Shown here: positions 1-8,726 of the stretch, in pieces
Position numbering within the stretch: the first letter of the stretch is position 1
Layout of the letters: each line of letters begins with the position of its first letter
Origin: an uncultured Flavobacteriales bacterium
Lineage (GTDB): Bacteria > Bacteroidota > Bacteroidia > Flavobacteriales > Crocinitomicaceae
Direction: 5' to 3'
Assembly: GCA_946479285.1 (NCBI GenBank)
Contig: CAMLFH010000023.1
Location: 3,679 to 67,678, forward strand
DNA length: 64,000 nucleotides
The notes under the pieces: model-generated
Told to the model about the DNA's origin: nothing
What the model saw: only the letters and a program-made list of their open reading frames with translations
Databases searched by the model: none
Translations under genes and position numbers: made by a program

Positions 1-132
1 AGTTAAGATAAAACAATTTATTGTCATTTCAAACTGCTATCCAAATTGATAAGCTATCTGACTAAAAATTCTTTTTCTTTAATCCAAAAGATTGAAAATC
101 TGAATTAGATTCATTCTGTTAATCCGGGCCAC

Positions 133-294
133 TCACGGCTTACTACTTGGAAGCCACTGCGTAGCCATCGCAAACACTGCCACTGCAAGTGTTAGATGGA
201 TAAGTCCACCTGCTTCAAATTTAAAGTATCCAATAGCCCATCCCATGGCTACTAAAATGGATAATGTGCTTACTACTACTCTCATAATTATCAT
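133..294 (-). CDS. Small DUF5670/lmo0937-type membrane protein, 53 aa
   Basis: This very short gene starts MIIMRVVVSTLSILVAMGWA and ends at TGA at 133-135. It has one N-terminal hydrophobic stretch (about residues 5-23), then a GGLIHLTL motif and a second hydrophobic stretch. Paired short helices with a central G-G-x-I/L-H-x-L motif are typical of the lmo0937/DUF5670 family of tiny membrane proteins, whose role is unknown; many are stress-linked. A second ATG at 285 would give 50 aa. No Shine-Dalgarno sequence is seen, as usual in Bacteroidota. It sits alone, about 110 bases from the hairpin at 404-433. The family assignment rests on motif memory, not a search. Confidence 0.6.
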   Translation of the reverse strand: MIIMRVVVSTLSILVAMGWAIGYFKFEAGGLIHLTLAVAVFAMATQWLPSSKP

Positions 295-403
295 TTTAAC
301 GTTGAACTTTTTTCCGGCAGTTACCGGACTTATTTCACTTTAAAAAATTATGGAAAAGGAAAAAACTGCTCCATTTTTTATAACTTCCTACAGATTGGAT
401 TTT

Positions 404-433
404 AAAAGGGGCTTTCACCCCTTTTACCTAACC
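404..433 (-). repeat. Hairpin with ACCTAACC tail, copy A
   Basis: The arms AAAAGGGG (404-411) and CCCCTTTT (418-425) are a perfect 8-bp stem with a 6-base loop, followed by ACCTAACC (426-433). The same architecture recurs at 17797-17827 and 21011-21041. Read on the minus strand it is GGTTAGGT, then the hairpin, then a few T, so it could be the end of a short transcript. A TAAATTTG box (a perfect TAnnTTTG match) lies on the minus strand roughly 70 bases upstream of GGTTAGGT. Confidence 0.5.
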
Positions 434-750
434 ACTCGATTTACCACATAGGGTTTAACCTACTTTCAAAATCTAATTTTCATGTCTTCTGAATCAAATT
501 TACTCATGTCAAGCGCCATTAGTTTACACTATAAACTATCTTCATTTACATATATTTTTGATTTGTGAAATAATTAAATAAAATAGCATTTTATAACAAT
601 TTAATTAACGGATTAATCTAAGCAAAATCCCTGAAACTAGCGCAGACAGGGCGTTTCCATTATTGCACACTTTTAAGTGTATTTTTTGTGAATTGGCGAT
701 AAAAAAGAAAATCACACTTCTATCTTGTCACAAATACGTCATTTAGCGTA
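434..750. other. AT-rich intergenic stretch, no gene seen
   Basis: Between hairpin copy A and the promoter of the T9SS cargo gene there is no convincing reading frame on either strand. The stretch is AT-rich. It may hold the promoter of a short minus-strand transcript ending at the 404 hairpin, but this is only inferred from a TAAATTTG box. Confidence 0.5.
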
Positions 751-781
751 TTGTTATCTTCGTCATACTCTCTCATCTTTG
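751..781 (+). promoter_or_regulatory. Candidate Bacteroidota promoter of T9SS cargo gene
   Basis: TTG at 751-753 is followed after 20 bases by CATCTTTG (774-781), one mismatch from the TAnnTTTG -7 consensus of this phylum. It places the transcript start at about 786-788, only about 20 bases before the ATG at 806, which argues against the upstream in-frame start at 725. Confidence 0.4.
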
Positions 782-805
782 CACTCTAATACTGATTCTA
801 CGGTT

Positions 806-2290
806 ATGAAAAATTTCAAAAAACACTTGATCCTGATCCTGCTTACTGCGGCTGCAAATTGCTCTTTTGCCCAAATCCAATGGCAGAAAGACTATACCTA
901 TTCAAATTATGCAGTCAATAATACGGTTGAAAATGCAAGAACAACCATTGAAACAAATGATGGCGGTTACCTCGTTGGAGGAATTGCAGAAAAATCACCA
1001 AGAGTGGCTTACATGGCAAAAGTAGCTCCAAACGGAGATTCACTCTGGGTACGTTACTACGGTTCAACTTACGGAAATTTCAATAACCTGGCAAAATTGT
1101 ATCGCGATAACAGCAATGAGTTGTATGGCGTTTTTGAAACAATTACCGGAAGACTTTCTTTTGTAAAACTCAATGAAACAAACGGTGATACGATTTCCAA
1201 ATTCTATGGACCAATGGGACCGGCTTCCGGTTATAGTTATTTGGCACATACGCAGCTTCCAAACGGTGATTATGTGCTTTCTTATACTCAAAGTTCTGCT
1301 TCCGTTGTCAAATGTTTCACACCCGGAAACATTACTGCAAATTGGACACATGATTATGCCGGAGAAGTCATTGCCGTAACTTCCATTATCCAGGACGGAC
1401 CGGATGTGGTTATGTCCGGTTATGCGGGTGCTGATTGGTGGATGTTTGACTTGGCAGTAACGAAGCTTGCAGCTTCAGACGGAACGGTTCACTGGACCAA
1501 AAAATACAAACGCAATGCACTATGGAAAGATCAGAGAGTGGGGTTGGTTAAGAATAACGCAGGTAATTACCTCGTTGCATGCTCCTGGTCGCAAAACAAT
1601 ATTCTCTATCCTTCAGTAATCCGTGTTGCTTCAAATAACGGCGACAGCTTATCGATTTCCATACTCACAACTCACAACGAAAATCCGGTCAACTTCGGTT
1701 TTTGTGATGACCTGGTTCCTTTTGCAAACGGGTTTGTTGCAGCGGGAGAGATCGATCAGGATTTCGATGATGTGATGGGTGATCCGCAAAATGTTGCTCA
1801 AATGGCCTTGTTTTGTATCAATGATAATGGTCAGATCATGAACGCGTATTCGATGAACCAGGTTGGTCCTTATTATAACGGATCGATCTACACAGGTTCA
1901 TATGCTTGGGGATTAGCTTGTATTCCAACTTCCGACAACCAGGTTTTGGTAGTAGGAAAAGGCAATTACCTGGCGCCAAATAATGGGTGGATCTCAGCAT
2001 TCGGAGATGCTTACCTGGTGAAAATTGCTCCTGAAACACTTGGTATGAATGAATATTTCGAACTAGCAGGTTTAAATACCTGGCCGAATCCTTCAACCGG
2101 AACTGTACAGATTTCCGCTTCAGAAATTATCGAAAAAATCACGGTTTTCAATCAGCTTGGAGCAAAAGTTATCGAAGAAAATCCGTCTAGTATGGCAACG
2201 AGTATTGAGCTATCCGAAAAACCCGGAATCTATTTCTACCAGGTTTACGGAAAAAGCACTTCTGCTTCCGGAAAATTAATCATTCACTAA
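806..2290 (+). CDS. T9SS type A sorting domain-containing secreted protein
   Basis: This 494-aa secreted protein of unknown function starts at MKNFKKHLILILLTAAANC, a clear signal peptide ending near FAQ. An in-frame start 27 codons upstream would bury that signal and lies upstream of the predicted transcript start, so it is rejected. The body contains repeated short units such as TIETNDGGYLVGG and DNQVLVVGKG, which resemble the blade-like repeats found in many Bacteroidota exported proteins with a delta-60-repeat or beta-propeller-like fold. The last roughly 80 residues (TWPNPSTGTVQIS, then a VFNQLGAKV segment and GIYFYQVYG) form a type A C-terminal sorting domain, cleaved during T9SS export. 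It is followed by a strong hairpin terminator and appears monocistronic. Confidence 0.85.
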   Translation: MKNFKKHLILILLTAAANCSFAQIQWQKDYTYSNYAVNNTVENARTTIETNDGGYLVGGIAEKSPRVAYMAKVAPNGDSLWVRYYGSTYGNFNNLAKLYRDNSNELYGVFETITGRLSFVKLNETNGDTISKFYGPMGPASGYSYLAHTQLPNGDYVLSYTQSSASVVKCFTPGNITANWTHDYAGEVIAVTSIIQDGPDVVMSGYAGADWWMFDLAVTKLAASDGTVHWTKKYKRNALWKDQRVGLVKNNAGNYLVACSWSQNNILYPSVIRVASNNGDSLSISILTTHNENPVNFGFCDDLVPFANGFVAAGEIDQDFDDVMGDPQNVAQMALFCINDNGQIMNAYSMNQVGPYYNGSIYTGSYAWGLACIPTSDNQVLVVGKGNYLAPNNGWISAFGDAYLVKIAPETLGMNEYFELAGLNTWPNPSTGTVQISASEIIEKITVFNQLGAKVIEENPSSMATSIELSEKPGIYFYQVYGKSTSASGKLIIH

Positions 2291-2306
2291 CATAGGTCCC
2301 TGAAGC

Positions 2307-2338
2307 AAGCCATCGGTCGACTGATCGGTGGCTTTTTG
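2307..2338 (+). terminator. Rho-independent terminator after T9SS cargo gene
   Basis: A 12-bp stem with two G-T pairs (2307-2318 with 2323-2334) and a GACT loop is followed by a T run. It starts 16 bases after the stop codon. Confidence 0.75.
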
Positions 2339-2432
2339 GGTGTTGAGCGACAGAATTATCTTAACAAAGTTTAGTCTTATCGCTCTTTAAATTGCCATAA
2401 CTTAGGAAGGTTAACTCATTAATTCCACGGTT

Positions 2433-2912
2433 ATGAAAAAGAGTATTTCTATATTTAATTCTCACGATGAAGCGGTTAAAGCACTTCAGGAGCTGCAACA
2501 AAGCGGTGTGAACATGTCAAAGGTTTCTTTGGTTGGTCAAGCCGAGGTAGTAGACGACAATATCCATGTAAAATCCAACACAGCATTGGTCGCTGCACCG
2601 GTGGCTGCCGGAACAGTGCTCGGGACAACTCTGGGTGTTCTAACGGGCGTTGGGCTTTTCGCCATTCCGGGATTGGGTATTCTATTCGGTGCCGGAGCAG
2701 TTGTTGGTGCATTGGCAGGTTTTCAGGTAGGAGTATTAACCGGCGGATTTGCTTCAATCCTGGTAGACTTGGGTATCAAAGAAGATCATGTTGAATACGA
2801 GCAACATCTCAAAGAAGGGCGTTTTCTTATGCTTTACGACGGATCAGAAGAAGAGATTGAACATGTGGAACGCATTATTGAAGGAAAACATTTGGGAGCA
2901 GCACGGCATTGA
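2433..2912 (+). CDS. Glycine-rich YflT-like stress protein, 159 aa
   Basis: The first 45 residues (KKSISIFNSHDEAVKALQEL, then a NMSKVSLVG segment) resemble the general-stress 17M/YflT domain, a small ferredoxin-like fold often joined to a membrane-inserting segment. Residues about 50-112 are a long Gly/Ala-rich hydrophobic hairpin with repeated GxxxG spacing (a glycine zipper), expected to insert in a membrane. The tail (about 115-150) repeats the ferredoxin-like flavour with FLMLYDGSEEEIEHVERII. Its function is unknown; a stress-related role is inferred only from family naming. It stands alone and converges on the APC permease. Confidence 0.6.
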   Translation: MKKSISIFNSHDEAVKALQELQQSGVNMSKVSLVGQAEVVDDNIHVKSNTALVAAPVAAGTVLGTTLGVLTGVGLFAIPGLGILFGAGAVVGALAGFQVGVLTGGFASILVDLGIKEDHVEYEQHLKEGRFLMLYDGSEEEIEHVERIIEGKHLGAARH

Positions 2913-2941
2913 TTTAATTCTTACTATCGATTCACAACTCC

Positions 2942-2969
2942 TCCCCCTTTATCCCCCTCCAAAGGGGGA
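2942..2969. repeat. C/G-tract stem-loop between convergent genes
   Basis: TCCCCCTTT (2942-2950) pairs with AAAGGGGGA (2961-2969). An alternative stem forms from the middle C-run (2953-2957) and the same G-run. It sits between the stop codons of convergent genes and may terminate both, or be a copy of a short dispersed repeat; only one copy was noticed in this window. Confidence 0.5.
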
Positions 2970-2971
2970 AA

Positions 2972-4192
2972 CTAAAATGCCGAAACAGCTAATCCGTAAA
3001 CAGAATAGCCCAGTAAAAGCAAAGTCAGTAATACTCCCAGTACACAAGGCACCGGAATATTGCGGATATTCATCGGAACTTTGTAAGGTCTTTCTGTGCC
3101 TGGTTGCTTTTTCCGGAGTACGATTACCGAGGTATTAACAAACAGGAAGGTGATAAAAATGAAGAGGTTTGCAATCAAAGCTACTATTTCCAGCTTTCCG
3201 ATTGCGGCAAATGCAATCATTATTCCGGCTACTAGGATCAATGCAAAAACCGGTGTTTTGCGTTTCCTTGAAACGACCGAAAGCCATTTCAATTTAGAAT
3301 TCTCTTTTCCCAGGTGAAGCAATACGCGGGAACTTCCCATCATGTTGGACAAAATGGTATTGGTTGTTGAAAACAAGGCTATTACTGAAATCACGATTAC
3401 GCCTGTTCGTCCCAACTCATTGTTCACAATATCAGACAGTGGATGCTTGCTTTTTCCCAATTCTCCCCATGGAATAGCGCTGACGGCACAAACCGCCACG
3501 ACCAGGTAAACGATCATCACAATACTACTTGCTACGAATAAGGCTTTGGGAATATTCTTTTCGGGCGATTTCGTTTCTTCGCTCAGTTTCACGATTTCTT
3601 CAAAACCAATATAAGCAAAGTAACTGAGCGCTGCTCCCAGTAAAATATGATTGAACCCTCCAGGAGGCATTTCAAGGTAATTGACTTTTCCCAAATACGG
3701 AATGGCCGTATAAACTACCAAAACCAAACCGCCAAATTCAATGATCGTGAAGATGATATTAACCACTGACGACTGCCTGATACCGCTGACATTTACGAGC
3801 CAGACAAGTGCAATAATCCCCAAAGCAGCAATAAACAAATTGATTTCCAGTAATTGAGAGAAATATCCCGCAAATCCAATTGAGACTGTAGCACCGCTGA
3901 TAATCCCGTTTACCGAAATAATTAATCCCAACGCAATAGCCATTTTTTTGTTGAAGGCATTTTTCGCGTACACGTATTCGCCGCCTGCACTGGGAAACAT
4001 ACTACTTAGTTCGGCATAGGAAAAGGCACTCATTAAAGCAGTAATGGAAGCAATTGCAAAAGAGAGCCAGATCATATTTCCGCTGAAACCGGCAACTTTA
4101 CCCACAATAGCATAAATACCGGCTCCGAGGATAGATCCTGTGCCAAAGAAAACTGCTTCCGTTAAGCCTAATGTACGTTTGAGTTTACTCAT
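2972..4192 (-). CDS. APC-family amino acid permease, 406 aa
   Basis: This is an inner-membrane transporter with about 12 hydrophobic segments. The start MSKLKRTLGLTEAVFFGTGS is followed by ILGAGIYAIVGKVAG, the helix-1 unwinding motif (G-x-G-I) of the APC superfamily, and by a FAYIGFEE segment in helix 6, both typical of cationic or neutral amino acid permeases. The ATG at 4192 is used; the frame extends 4 codons further only to a TTG. It overlaps the ligD stop by 8 bases, so it is likely co-transcribed with ligD and ku, although a transporter has no obvious repair role. Its substrate cannot be told from sequence. It is slightly shorter than many family members (450-500 aa). Confidence 0.85.
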   Translation of the reverse strand: MSKLKRTLGLTEAVFFGTGSILGAGIYAIVGKVAGFSGNMIWLSFAIASITALMSAFSYAELSSMFPSAGGEYVYAKNAFNKKMAIALGLIISVNGIISGATVSIGFAGYFSQLLEINLFIAALGIIALVWLVNVSGIRQSSVVNIIFTIIEFGGLVLVVYTAIPYLGKVNYLEMPPGGFNHILLGAALSYFAYIGFEEIVKLSEETKSPEKNIPKALFVASSIVMIVYLVVAVCAVSAIPWGELGKSKHPLSDIVNNELGRTGVIVISVIALFSTTNTILSNMMGSSRVLLHLGKENSKLKWLSVVSRKRKTPVFALILVAGIMIAFAAIGKLEIVALIANLFIFITFLFVNTSVIVLRKKQPGTERPYKVPMNIRNIPVPCVLGVLLTLLLLGYSVYGLAVSAF

Positions 4193-6761
4193 TCCCGGTT
4201 TCAATCATTTTTTCCAATTTCCCCAAAGCTTTCCCAATATCTGCACCTTTTCCCAAAACACCTTTCCATAAATCGCCTTTTTCTTTCAACCGATCGAAAA
4301 TGGTATAAATGGTGAAATCTTTGGGATCCAGGCTTTCGTTGACTTCCGACCATTCCAACGGAGTGGAAACGGTTGCTCCTGGTTTGGGCCGCACACTGTA
4401 TGCCGAGGCAATGGTCTGACCTTTTCGGTTCTGCAGGAAATCAATGTAAATCTTATCGCTCCGTTTGGAAACCGTTCGTTCAATACTGGTTGTATCCGGC
4501 AGAAGCTGCTGGATGGCCGTTGCGAGCAATTCACCAAAGAGTTTGACCTCATCGTAAGTGTAGTGTTTCTTCAGTGGAATGTAAACATGTAATCCGGTGG
4601 CACCACTTGTTTTACAGAAAGTCTGAATGCCAATCTCTGTACAGACGTCATGAATCTTCAAAGCTGTTTTTACCACTTCCTTAAAACCAATTTCTCCCGG
4701 ATCCAAATCCATGATCATGTAATCCGGATAATCCGGGTTGCCGTAAGTACTGTGCCACGGATTGATCTCAATACAACCCAGGTTTGCCATGTAAACCAAA
4801 GTTGCTTCGTTCCCGCAAATCAAATAATCCAGGTATTCCGTATTGGATTTGGAATATTGCTTTTCGGTATGGATCCATTCCGGGATCTGGCTCGTGTCCA
4901 TATCCTTTTGGTAGAATCCGGGTTTGGTAATCCCATTCGGGTGCCGGTTCAAAGATTCCGGTCGATTTTTCAAATAAGGAAGAATGAACTTGCTGATCTT
5001 GCGGTAATAATCAATGATCTCGCCTTTTGTAATACCGCTTTCGGGAAAATAAACTTTATTCCTGTTTGTTATCTTTAGCTTCTTACCGCTGATGGTCAGT
5101 TCCGTATCGTTCTCTTCGTATTTTACAGTGGAAGGCTTCTTAACTGTTTTCACCTCTGCTTTTGTATCGTTATTTTTCATAGCTTCCGATGCTTTTTTGT
5201 CTGTTCGTAATCCTCTAAAAACAGGAACGCGCAAATGTTTGTCTTCTGTCCAGTTTGCAAAATCCACATTACAAACCAAAACAGGTTTGATCCAGGTCGG
5301 TTTTCCTTTTTGCCCGGTCATTTTCGGTACTTCACTAAATGGACTTTTCGCAGTTTTCAGCTTTTCAAATTGTTGATGAAGCTCCTCCAGGGTCGTTTCT
5401 GTGAATCCGGTTCCGCAGTTGCCAATATAAACGAGCTTACCCTGGTCATGAATCCCGAGAACCAGTGAACCGAAAAACTTCCGGCTGTTTTGCGGAGCTG
5501 TATACCCGCAAATGATGGCTTCCAATGATTGATGATTTTTAATCTTCAGCCAGGAATCCGAGCGCTGACCGGGAAAATAGCTGCTTGCACTATCTTTTGC
5601 TATGATCCCTTCATACCCCAGTTTGGTGAGTCGTTTCATGAGCGGTGTTCCTTTTCCCATCACAAGCGGCGACGGCTGAATGTTCTTCACTTTCACTTTG
5701 GCGAAAACAGCTTCCAGCAATTCCCGCCGCTGTATTAAAGGCAGCTGCATAACCGTGTAACCATTCAGGTACAAAATATCAAAAACGTAATAGCGCAGAA
5801 TTCCTTGCTGAGTGGTGGTGTAATTCTGCAGGAGCTGGAAATTGCTGATCCCTTTTTTGTCTTCGATCACAATTTCTCCGTCCAGAATGAGGTCATCTTC
5901 AAATTTTTCAAGTTCAGGGACCAATGCTTCATATTGCTTATTGAACGGATTCCCGTTTCTTGAAACTATCTCCACTTTTCCCTTATTGATCTTAGTTACG
6001 GCACGATAACCGTCGTATTTCGGTTCGTACAACCAATCCGGGTTATCTTTATGAGAAGCAGCCAATGTTGCCAGCATCGGTTTTTTTAATTTTTGCCAGG
6101 CTTTTTCGATCTCCGTTTTGGGTAAGTCAGGCTCAGCTCCCGTTTCCTGATCTTCAGATTGTTTTGGCTCTTTTTTCTCCGTTGAAGGTTTTTCCTTCGA
6201 AGCTTTCTTCTTGTGAAATGGTTTCACCGGATCAATGGATGCAATATCATAGCTTTTCACGGCATGTTCATCTGATTTTTTGATTAAAAGCCAGTTCTTA
6301 TCCGTTCCGTCGTTCATGCGAACCAGCGCAAATGCACCTTTCAAATGCTTTCCTTTCAATACGAATTTCAGATCTCCTTTATGGTACTGGTGCAAAAGCA
6401 GTTTTTCGGCAGATTTGCCTTTATCCGGTTCCAAAGGAACATAAGTTCCGTTATCCCAGATTTCAACAATTCCCGCACCATAATTTCCTTCCGGGATTTC
6501 TCCGTAAAACTTACCATAAGCCAAAGGGTGATCTTCCACATGGACCGCCAGTCTGCGTTCTCCTGCTTTAAGGGAAGGGCCTTTTGGAACAGCCCAGCTT
6601 TTTAAAACTCCTTCCATTTCTAACCGGAAATCGTAATGCAAATGAGAGGCTTGGTGGCGCTGGACCACAAAAGTGAGTTTAGAAGAGGATTTCTCCCTAC
6701 TGCCCGATGGCTCCGGAGTCTCCCCGAAATTGCGTTTTTCGTTGTAGCGTTTCAATGCCAT
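4185..6761 (-). CDS. ligD: ATP-dependent DNA ligase D (NHEJ), 858 aa
   Basis: LigD seals Ku-bound double-strand breaks. Three domains are visible in order: a 3'-phosphoesterase (about 25-175, with HLHYDFR and VEDHPLAYGKFYGEIPEGNYG), an ATP-dependent ligase (about 225-530, adenylation motif KYDGYR with Lys248 as expected nucleophile), and a C-terminal archaeo-eukaryotic primase-like polymerase (about 565-858, with the catalytic MDLDP pair and SGATGLHVYIPL). The PE-LIG-POL order is one of the known arrangements and is common in Bacteroidota. A Lys/Glu-rich linker (180-215) separates PE and LIG. The ATG lies 2 bases after the ku stop, so they form an operon. All key motifs look intact. Confidence 0.95.
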   Translation of the reverse strand: MALKRYNEKRNFGETPEPSGSREKSSSKLTFVVQRHQASHLHYDFRLEMEGVLKSWAVPKGPSLKAGERRLAVHVEDHPLAYGKFYGEIPEGNYGAGIVEIWDNGTYVPLEPDKGKSAEKLLLHQYHKGDLKFVLKGKHLKGAFALVRMNDGTDKNWLLIKKSDEHAVKSYDIASIDPVKPFHKKKASKEKPSTEKKEPKQSEDQETGAEPDLPKTEIEKAWQKLKKPMLATLAASHKDNPDWLYEPKYDGYRAVTKINKGKVEIVSRNGNPFNKQYEALVPELEKFEDDLILDGEIVIEDKKGISNFQLLQNYTTTQQGILRYYVFDILYLNGYTVMQLPLIQRRELLEAVFAKVKVKNIQPSPLVMGKGTPLMKRLTKLGYEGIIAKDSASSYFPGQRSDSWLKIKNHQSLEAIICGYTAPQNSRKFFGSLVLGIHDQGKLVYIGNCGTGFTETTLEELHQQFEKLKTAKSPFSEVPKMTGQKGKPTWIKPVLVCNVDFANWTEDKHLRVPVFRGLRTDKKASEAMKNNDTKAEVKTVKKPSTVKYEENDTELTISGKKLKITNRNKVYFPESGITKGEIIDYYRKISKFILPYLKNRPESLNRHPNGITKPGFYQKDMDTSQIPEWIHTEKQYSKSNTEYLDYLICGNEATLVYMANLGCIEINPWHSTYGNPDYPDYMIMDLDPGEIGFKEVVKTALKIHDVCTEIGIQTFCKTSGATGLHVYIPLKKHYTYDEVKLFGELLATAIQQLLPDTTSIERTVSKRSDKIYIDFLQNRKGQTIASAYSVRPKPGATVSTPLEWSEVNESLDPKDFTIYTIFDRLKEKGDLWKGVLGKGADIGKALGKLEKMIETGNE

Positions 6762-6763
6762 GA

Positions 6764-7543
6764 TCAGGAAGCTTTAGGTGATTTATTTTTCTCCAAACTG
6801 GCTTTGAGCTGCTCCATGAGGTCTTTCGACTTGCTGTGAACTATTTTCAGTGTCGGCACTTTAGATTTCTTGCCTTTGGCCTTAGCCTTGATGATCTTTA
6901 GTAATGAAGCGGCATATTCATCTTTGAACTTATCAATACTGAAAGGAGTTGTGTACTGTTTGATCAGCGCCATAGCCATTTTCAGTTCTGCCGGTTTCAC
7001 TTCTGAAGCTGCCGGCAATTTTAATTCATCTGTCTCACGAATTTCCTGGGCAAAGCGGATTTTGCTTAAAACCAATACGTTTCCGCGTGGTTTCAGTACA
7101 GTCAATGTTTCTGAAGTACGCAGTACAAATTGCGCAACGCCGACCTTTTTGGATTTCGCCAGTGCTTCACGCATTAATGCATAAGCCTTGACTCCCGATT
7201 TTTCAGGTTCCACGTAATACGAATTCTCGAAAAAGATCGTATCAATGTCTTTTTCATCTACGAAATGATCTACCTGGATGATCTTGCTCTTTTCAGGCGC
7301 AGCAGCTTCAAAGTCTTCAGGATCCAACAAAACAAACTGTTCCTTCAATTTATACGCTTTTGCAATGTGTTCCCAGGACACTTCTTTCCCGCTATTTTCA
7401 TTCACGCGTTTGAATTTAATATGGCTCATATCCCGCGGATCAACCATATCCAGGTCCAGATTGCTCTGCTGCGTAGCGCTGTATAATTTTACGGGGATGT
7501 TGACTAAGCCAAAACTGATTGCCCCTTTCCAAATTGCTTTCAT
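6764..7543 (-). CDS. ku: Ku DNA end-binding protein (NHEJ), 259 aa
   Basis: Bacterial Ku forms a homodimeric ring on broken DNA ends and recruits LigD. The start MKAIWKGAISFGLVNIPVKL is the canonical Ku N-terminus, so the ATG at 7543 is chosen over an in-frame one 10 codons upstream. The beta-barrel core contains LDPEDFEAAAPEKSK and IDTIFFENSYYVEPEK. The C-terminal tail (VPTLKIVHSKSKDLMEQLKA, then a KNKSPKAS end) is short and Lys-rich, the part that contacts LigD in other species. It is the first gene of the ku-ligD-permease set. Confidence 0.95.
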   Translation of the reverse strand: MKAIWKGAISFGLVNIPVKLYSATQQSNLDLDMVDPRDMSHIKFKRVNENSGKEVSWEHIAKAYKLKEQFVLLDPEDFEAAAPEKSKIIQVDHFVDEKDIDTIFFENSYYVEPEKSGVKAYALMREALAKSKKVGVAQFVLRTSETLTVLKPRGNVLVLSKIRFAQEIRETDELKLPAASEVKPAELKMAMALIKQYTTPFSIDKFKDEYAASLLKIIKAKAKGKKSKVPTLKIVHSKSKDLMEQLKASLEKNKSPKAS

Positions 7544-7625
7544 ATGCTTTGTTTTTTTAACACTTAGATACAATTGCCTGCAGGCAGACGCTTTTTCTTT
7601 ACCCGCAAATGCACAAATTTAAGGA

Positions 7626-7663
7626 GGCGCCTAATACTTACGCTGAAGCTTCAGCATAGGCGC
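7626..7663. repeat. Compound inverted repeat, degenerate dispersed element
   Basis: Outer arms GCGCCTA (7627-7633) and TAGGCGC (7657-7663) enclose a perfect 14-base palindrome GCTGAAGCTTCAGC (7642-7655). The words CGCTGAAGCTT and GCGCCTAA both recur at 36614-36637, and the complement of 7631-7642 matches 36660-36671 in 11 of 12 bases. This suggests two decayed members of one repeat family. Confidence 0.45.
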
Positions 7664-7823
7664 ACCGGCCGCCTTTTCCCTTAAAAGAACCACTATTCAA
7701 TTAGTATACTTTCAAAATGGATGAAATTCTAAACCTTGTCGATTTACAATTATCCATGTGCCTTCGCTGAAGTTCTTAGACTTCACAAAGCCGCTTCGAC
7801 GTAGCAAGGTTAGCCCTGCGTTT

Positions 7824-8633
7824 TCAACTCTCTTTATCGTCTTCCGGGGGAACGCTTTTTTCTTCCATTTGTTTGCGTGCCATGGCTGCTACCTGCTGGT
7901 TGCTCATTAGTGAACTCATAACAATCTGGGATGTCATACCGGGAGCAACGGCATGCGGTTTTCCACTCATTAATGCTTCAAAACCGATTTTAGCCACAAC
8001 CGCCGGATCGTCCATGTTTTCTGTTGCTTTCACATTTTCGGCATGAGCACGGATAAAGAATTCCGTATCTGTCGGACCGGGAATTAGGGCCGTCATCGTT
8101 ACATTTGTATCCTTAAGCTCATTGATCAGTGCATCGGTGAATGAAAGCACAAAAGCTTTTGTTGCCGCATACACTGTCAATAAAGGTGTTGGCTGATAAG
8201 ATGCAATGGATGCAAGCTGCAGGATCTTTCCTTCATTTCGTTCCATCATTTCGCGCAGGTATAACTTGGTAAGATGCACCAACGAAGCTATGTTCAGCTG
8301 AATGATCGCTAATTCTTCGTCCAATGATGTTTCACTGAAAAGTCCGTGTTCTCCCGCCCCGGCGTCATTAATCAGGATATCAATCTGAATGCCTCTTTCA
8401 TGAATCTGTTCATAGAGCTGCTGTGCATTTCCTGCAACTGATAAATCACAAGAAATAGGTGTGACCTGTGGCGAACCATTTTCTTTGAGTTCGTCTGCGG
8501 TGCTCTGCAATTTTTGCTGGTTACGGGCAACTATGACCAGTTTATACTGTTCTTTGGCAAATAAAAGCGCCAATTCCTTTCCAATTCCGCTGGTTGCTCC
8601 GGTTATAAGTACTGTTTGCTTTGTCTCCATCAT
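7824..8633 (-). CDS. SDR family NAD(P)-dependent oxidoreductase, 269 aa
   Basis: This is a classical short-chain dehydrogenase/reductase of cytosolic type. The N-terminal Rossmann motif TGATSGIG is at about residues 11-18, a LINDAGAG stretch stands in place of NNAG at about 90, and the YAATK catalytic Tyr-Lys is preceded by SIASYQ at about 150. The substrate is unknown; the sequence pattern is that of the broad DltE/YqjQ-like group acting on fatty or small carbonyl compounds. The C-terminus (about 225-269) extends past the fold with a charged tail. The gene lies 93 bases downstream of iaaA on the same strand, so it could be read through with the cyanophycin operon, but no functional link is evident. 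Confidence 0.85.
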   Translation of the reverse strand: MMETKQTVLITGATSGIGKELALLFAKEQYKLVIVARNQQKLQSTADELKENGSPQVTPISCDLSVAGNAQQLYEQIHERGIQIDILINDAGAGEHGLFSETSLDEELAIIQLNIASLVHLTKLYLREMMERNEGKILQLASIASYQPTPLLTVYAATKAFVLSFTDALINELKDTNVTMTALIPGPTDTEFFIRAHAENVKATENMDDPAVVAKIGFEALMSGKPHAVAPGMTSQIVMSSLMSNQQVAAMARKQMEEKSVPPEDDKES

Positions 8634-8726
8634 TCATTTTTTTTAAAAAGTTTAGCGGCGATCATGTAAGCATTGATACTGGATTTGATTTATAATTTAT
8701 TTCCCCTGGCCCCGAAGAGGTCTAAT

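Noticed and set aside
725..805. 27-codon N-terminal extension of the T9SS cargo protein
   Set aside because: It would put 27 polar residues before a perfect signal peptide, and the predicted promoter lies inside it.
2942..2969. CRISPR-like or attachment-site reading of the C/G-tract repeat
   Set aside because: It is a single stem-loop at convergent stops; no second copy or spacer arrangement was found in the window.
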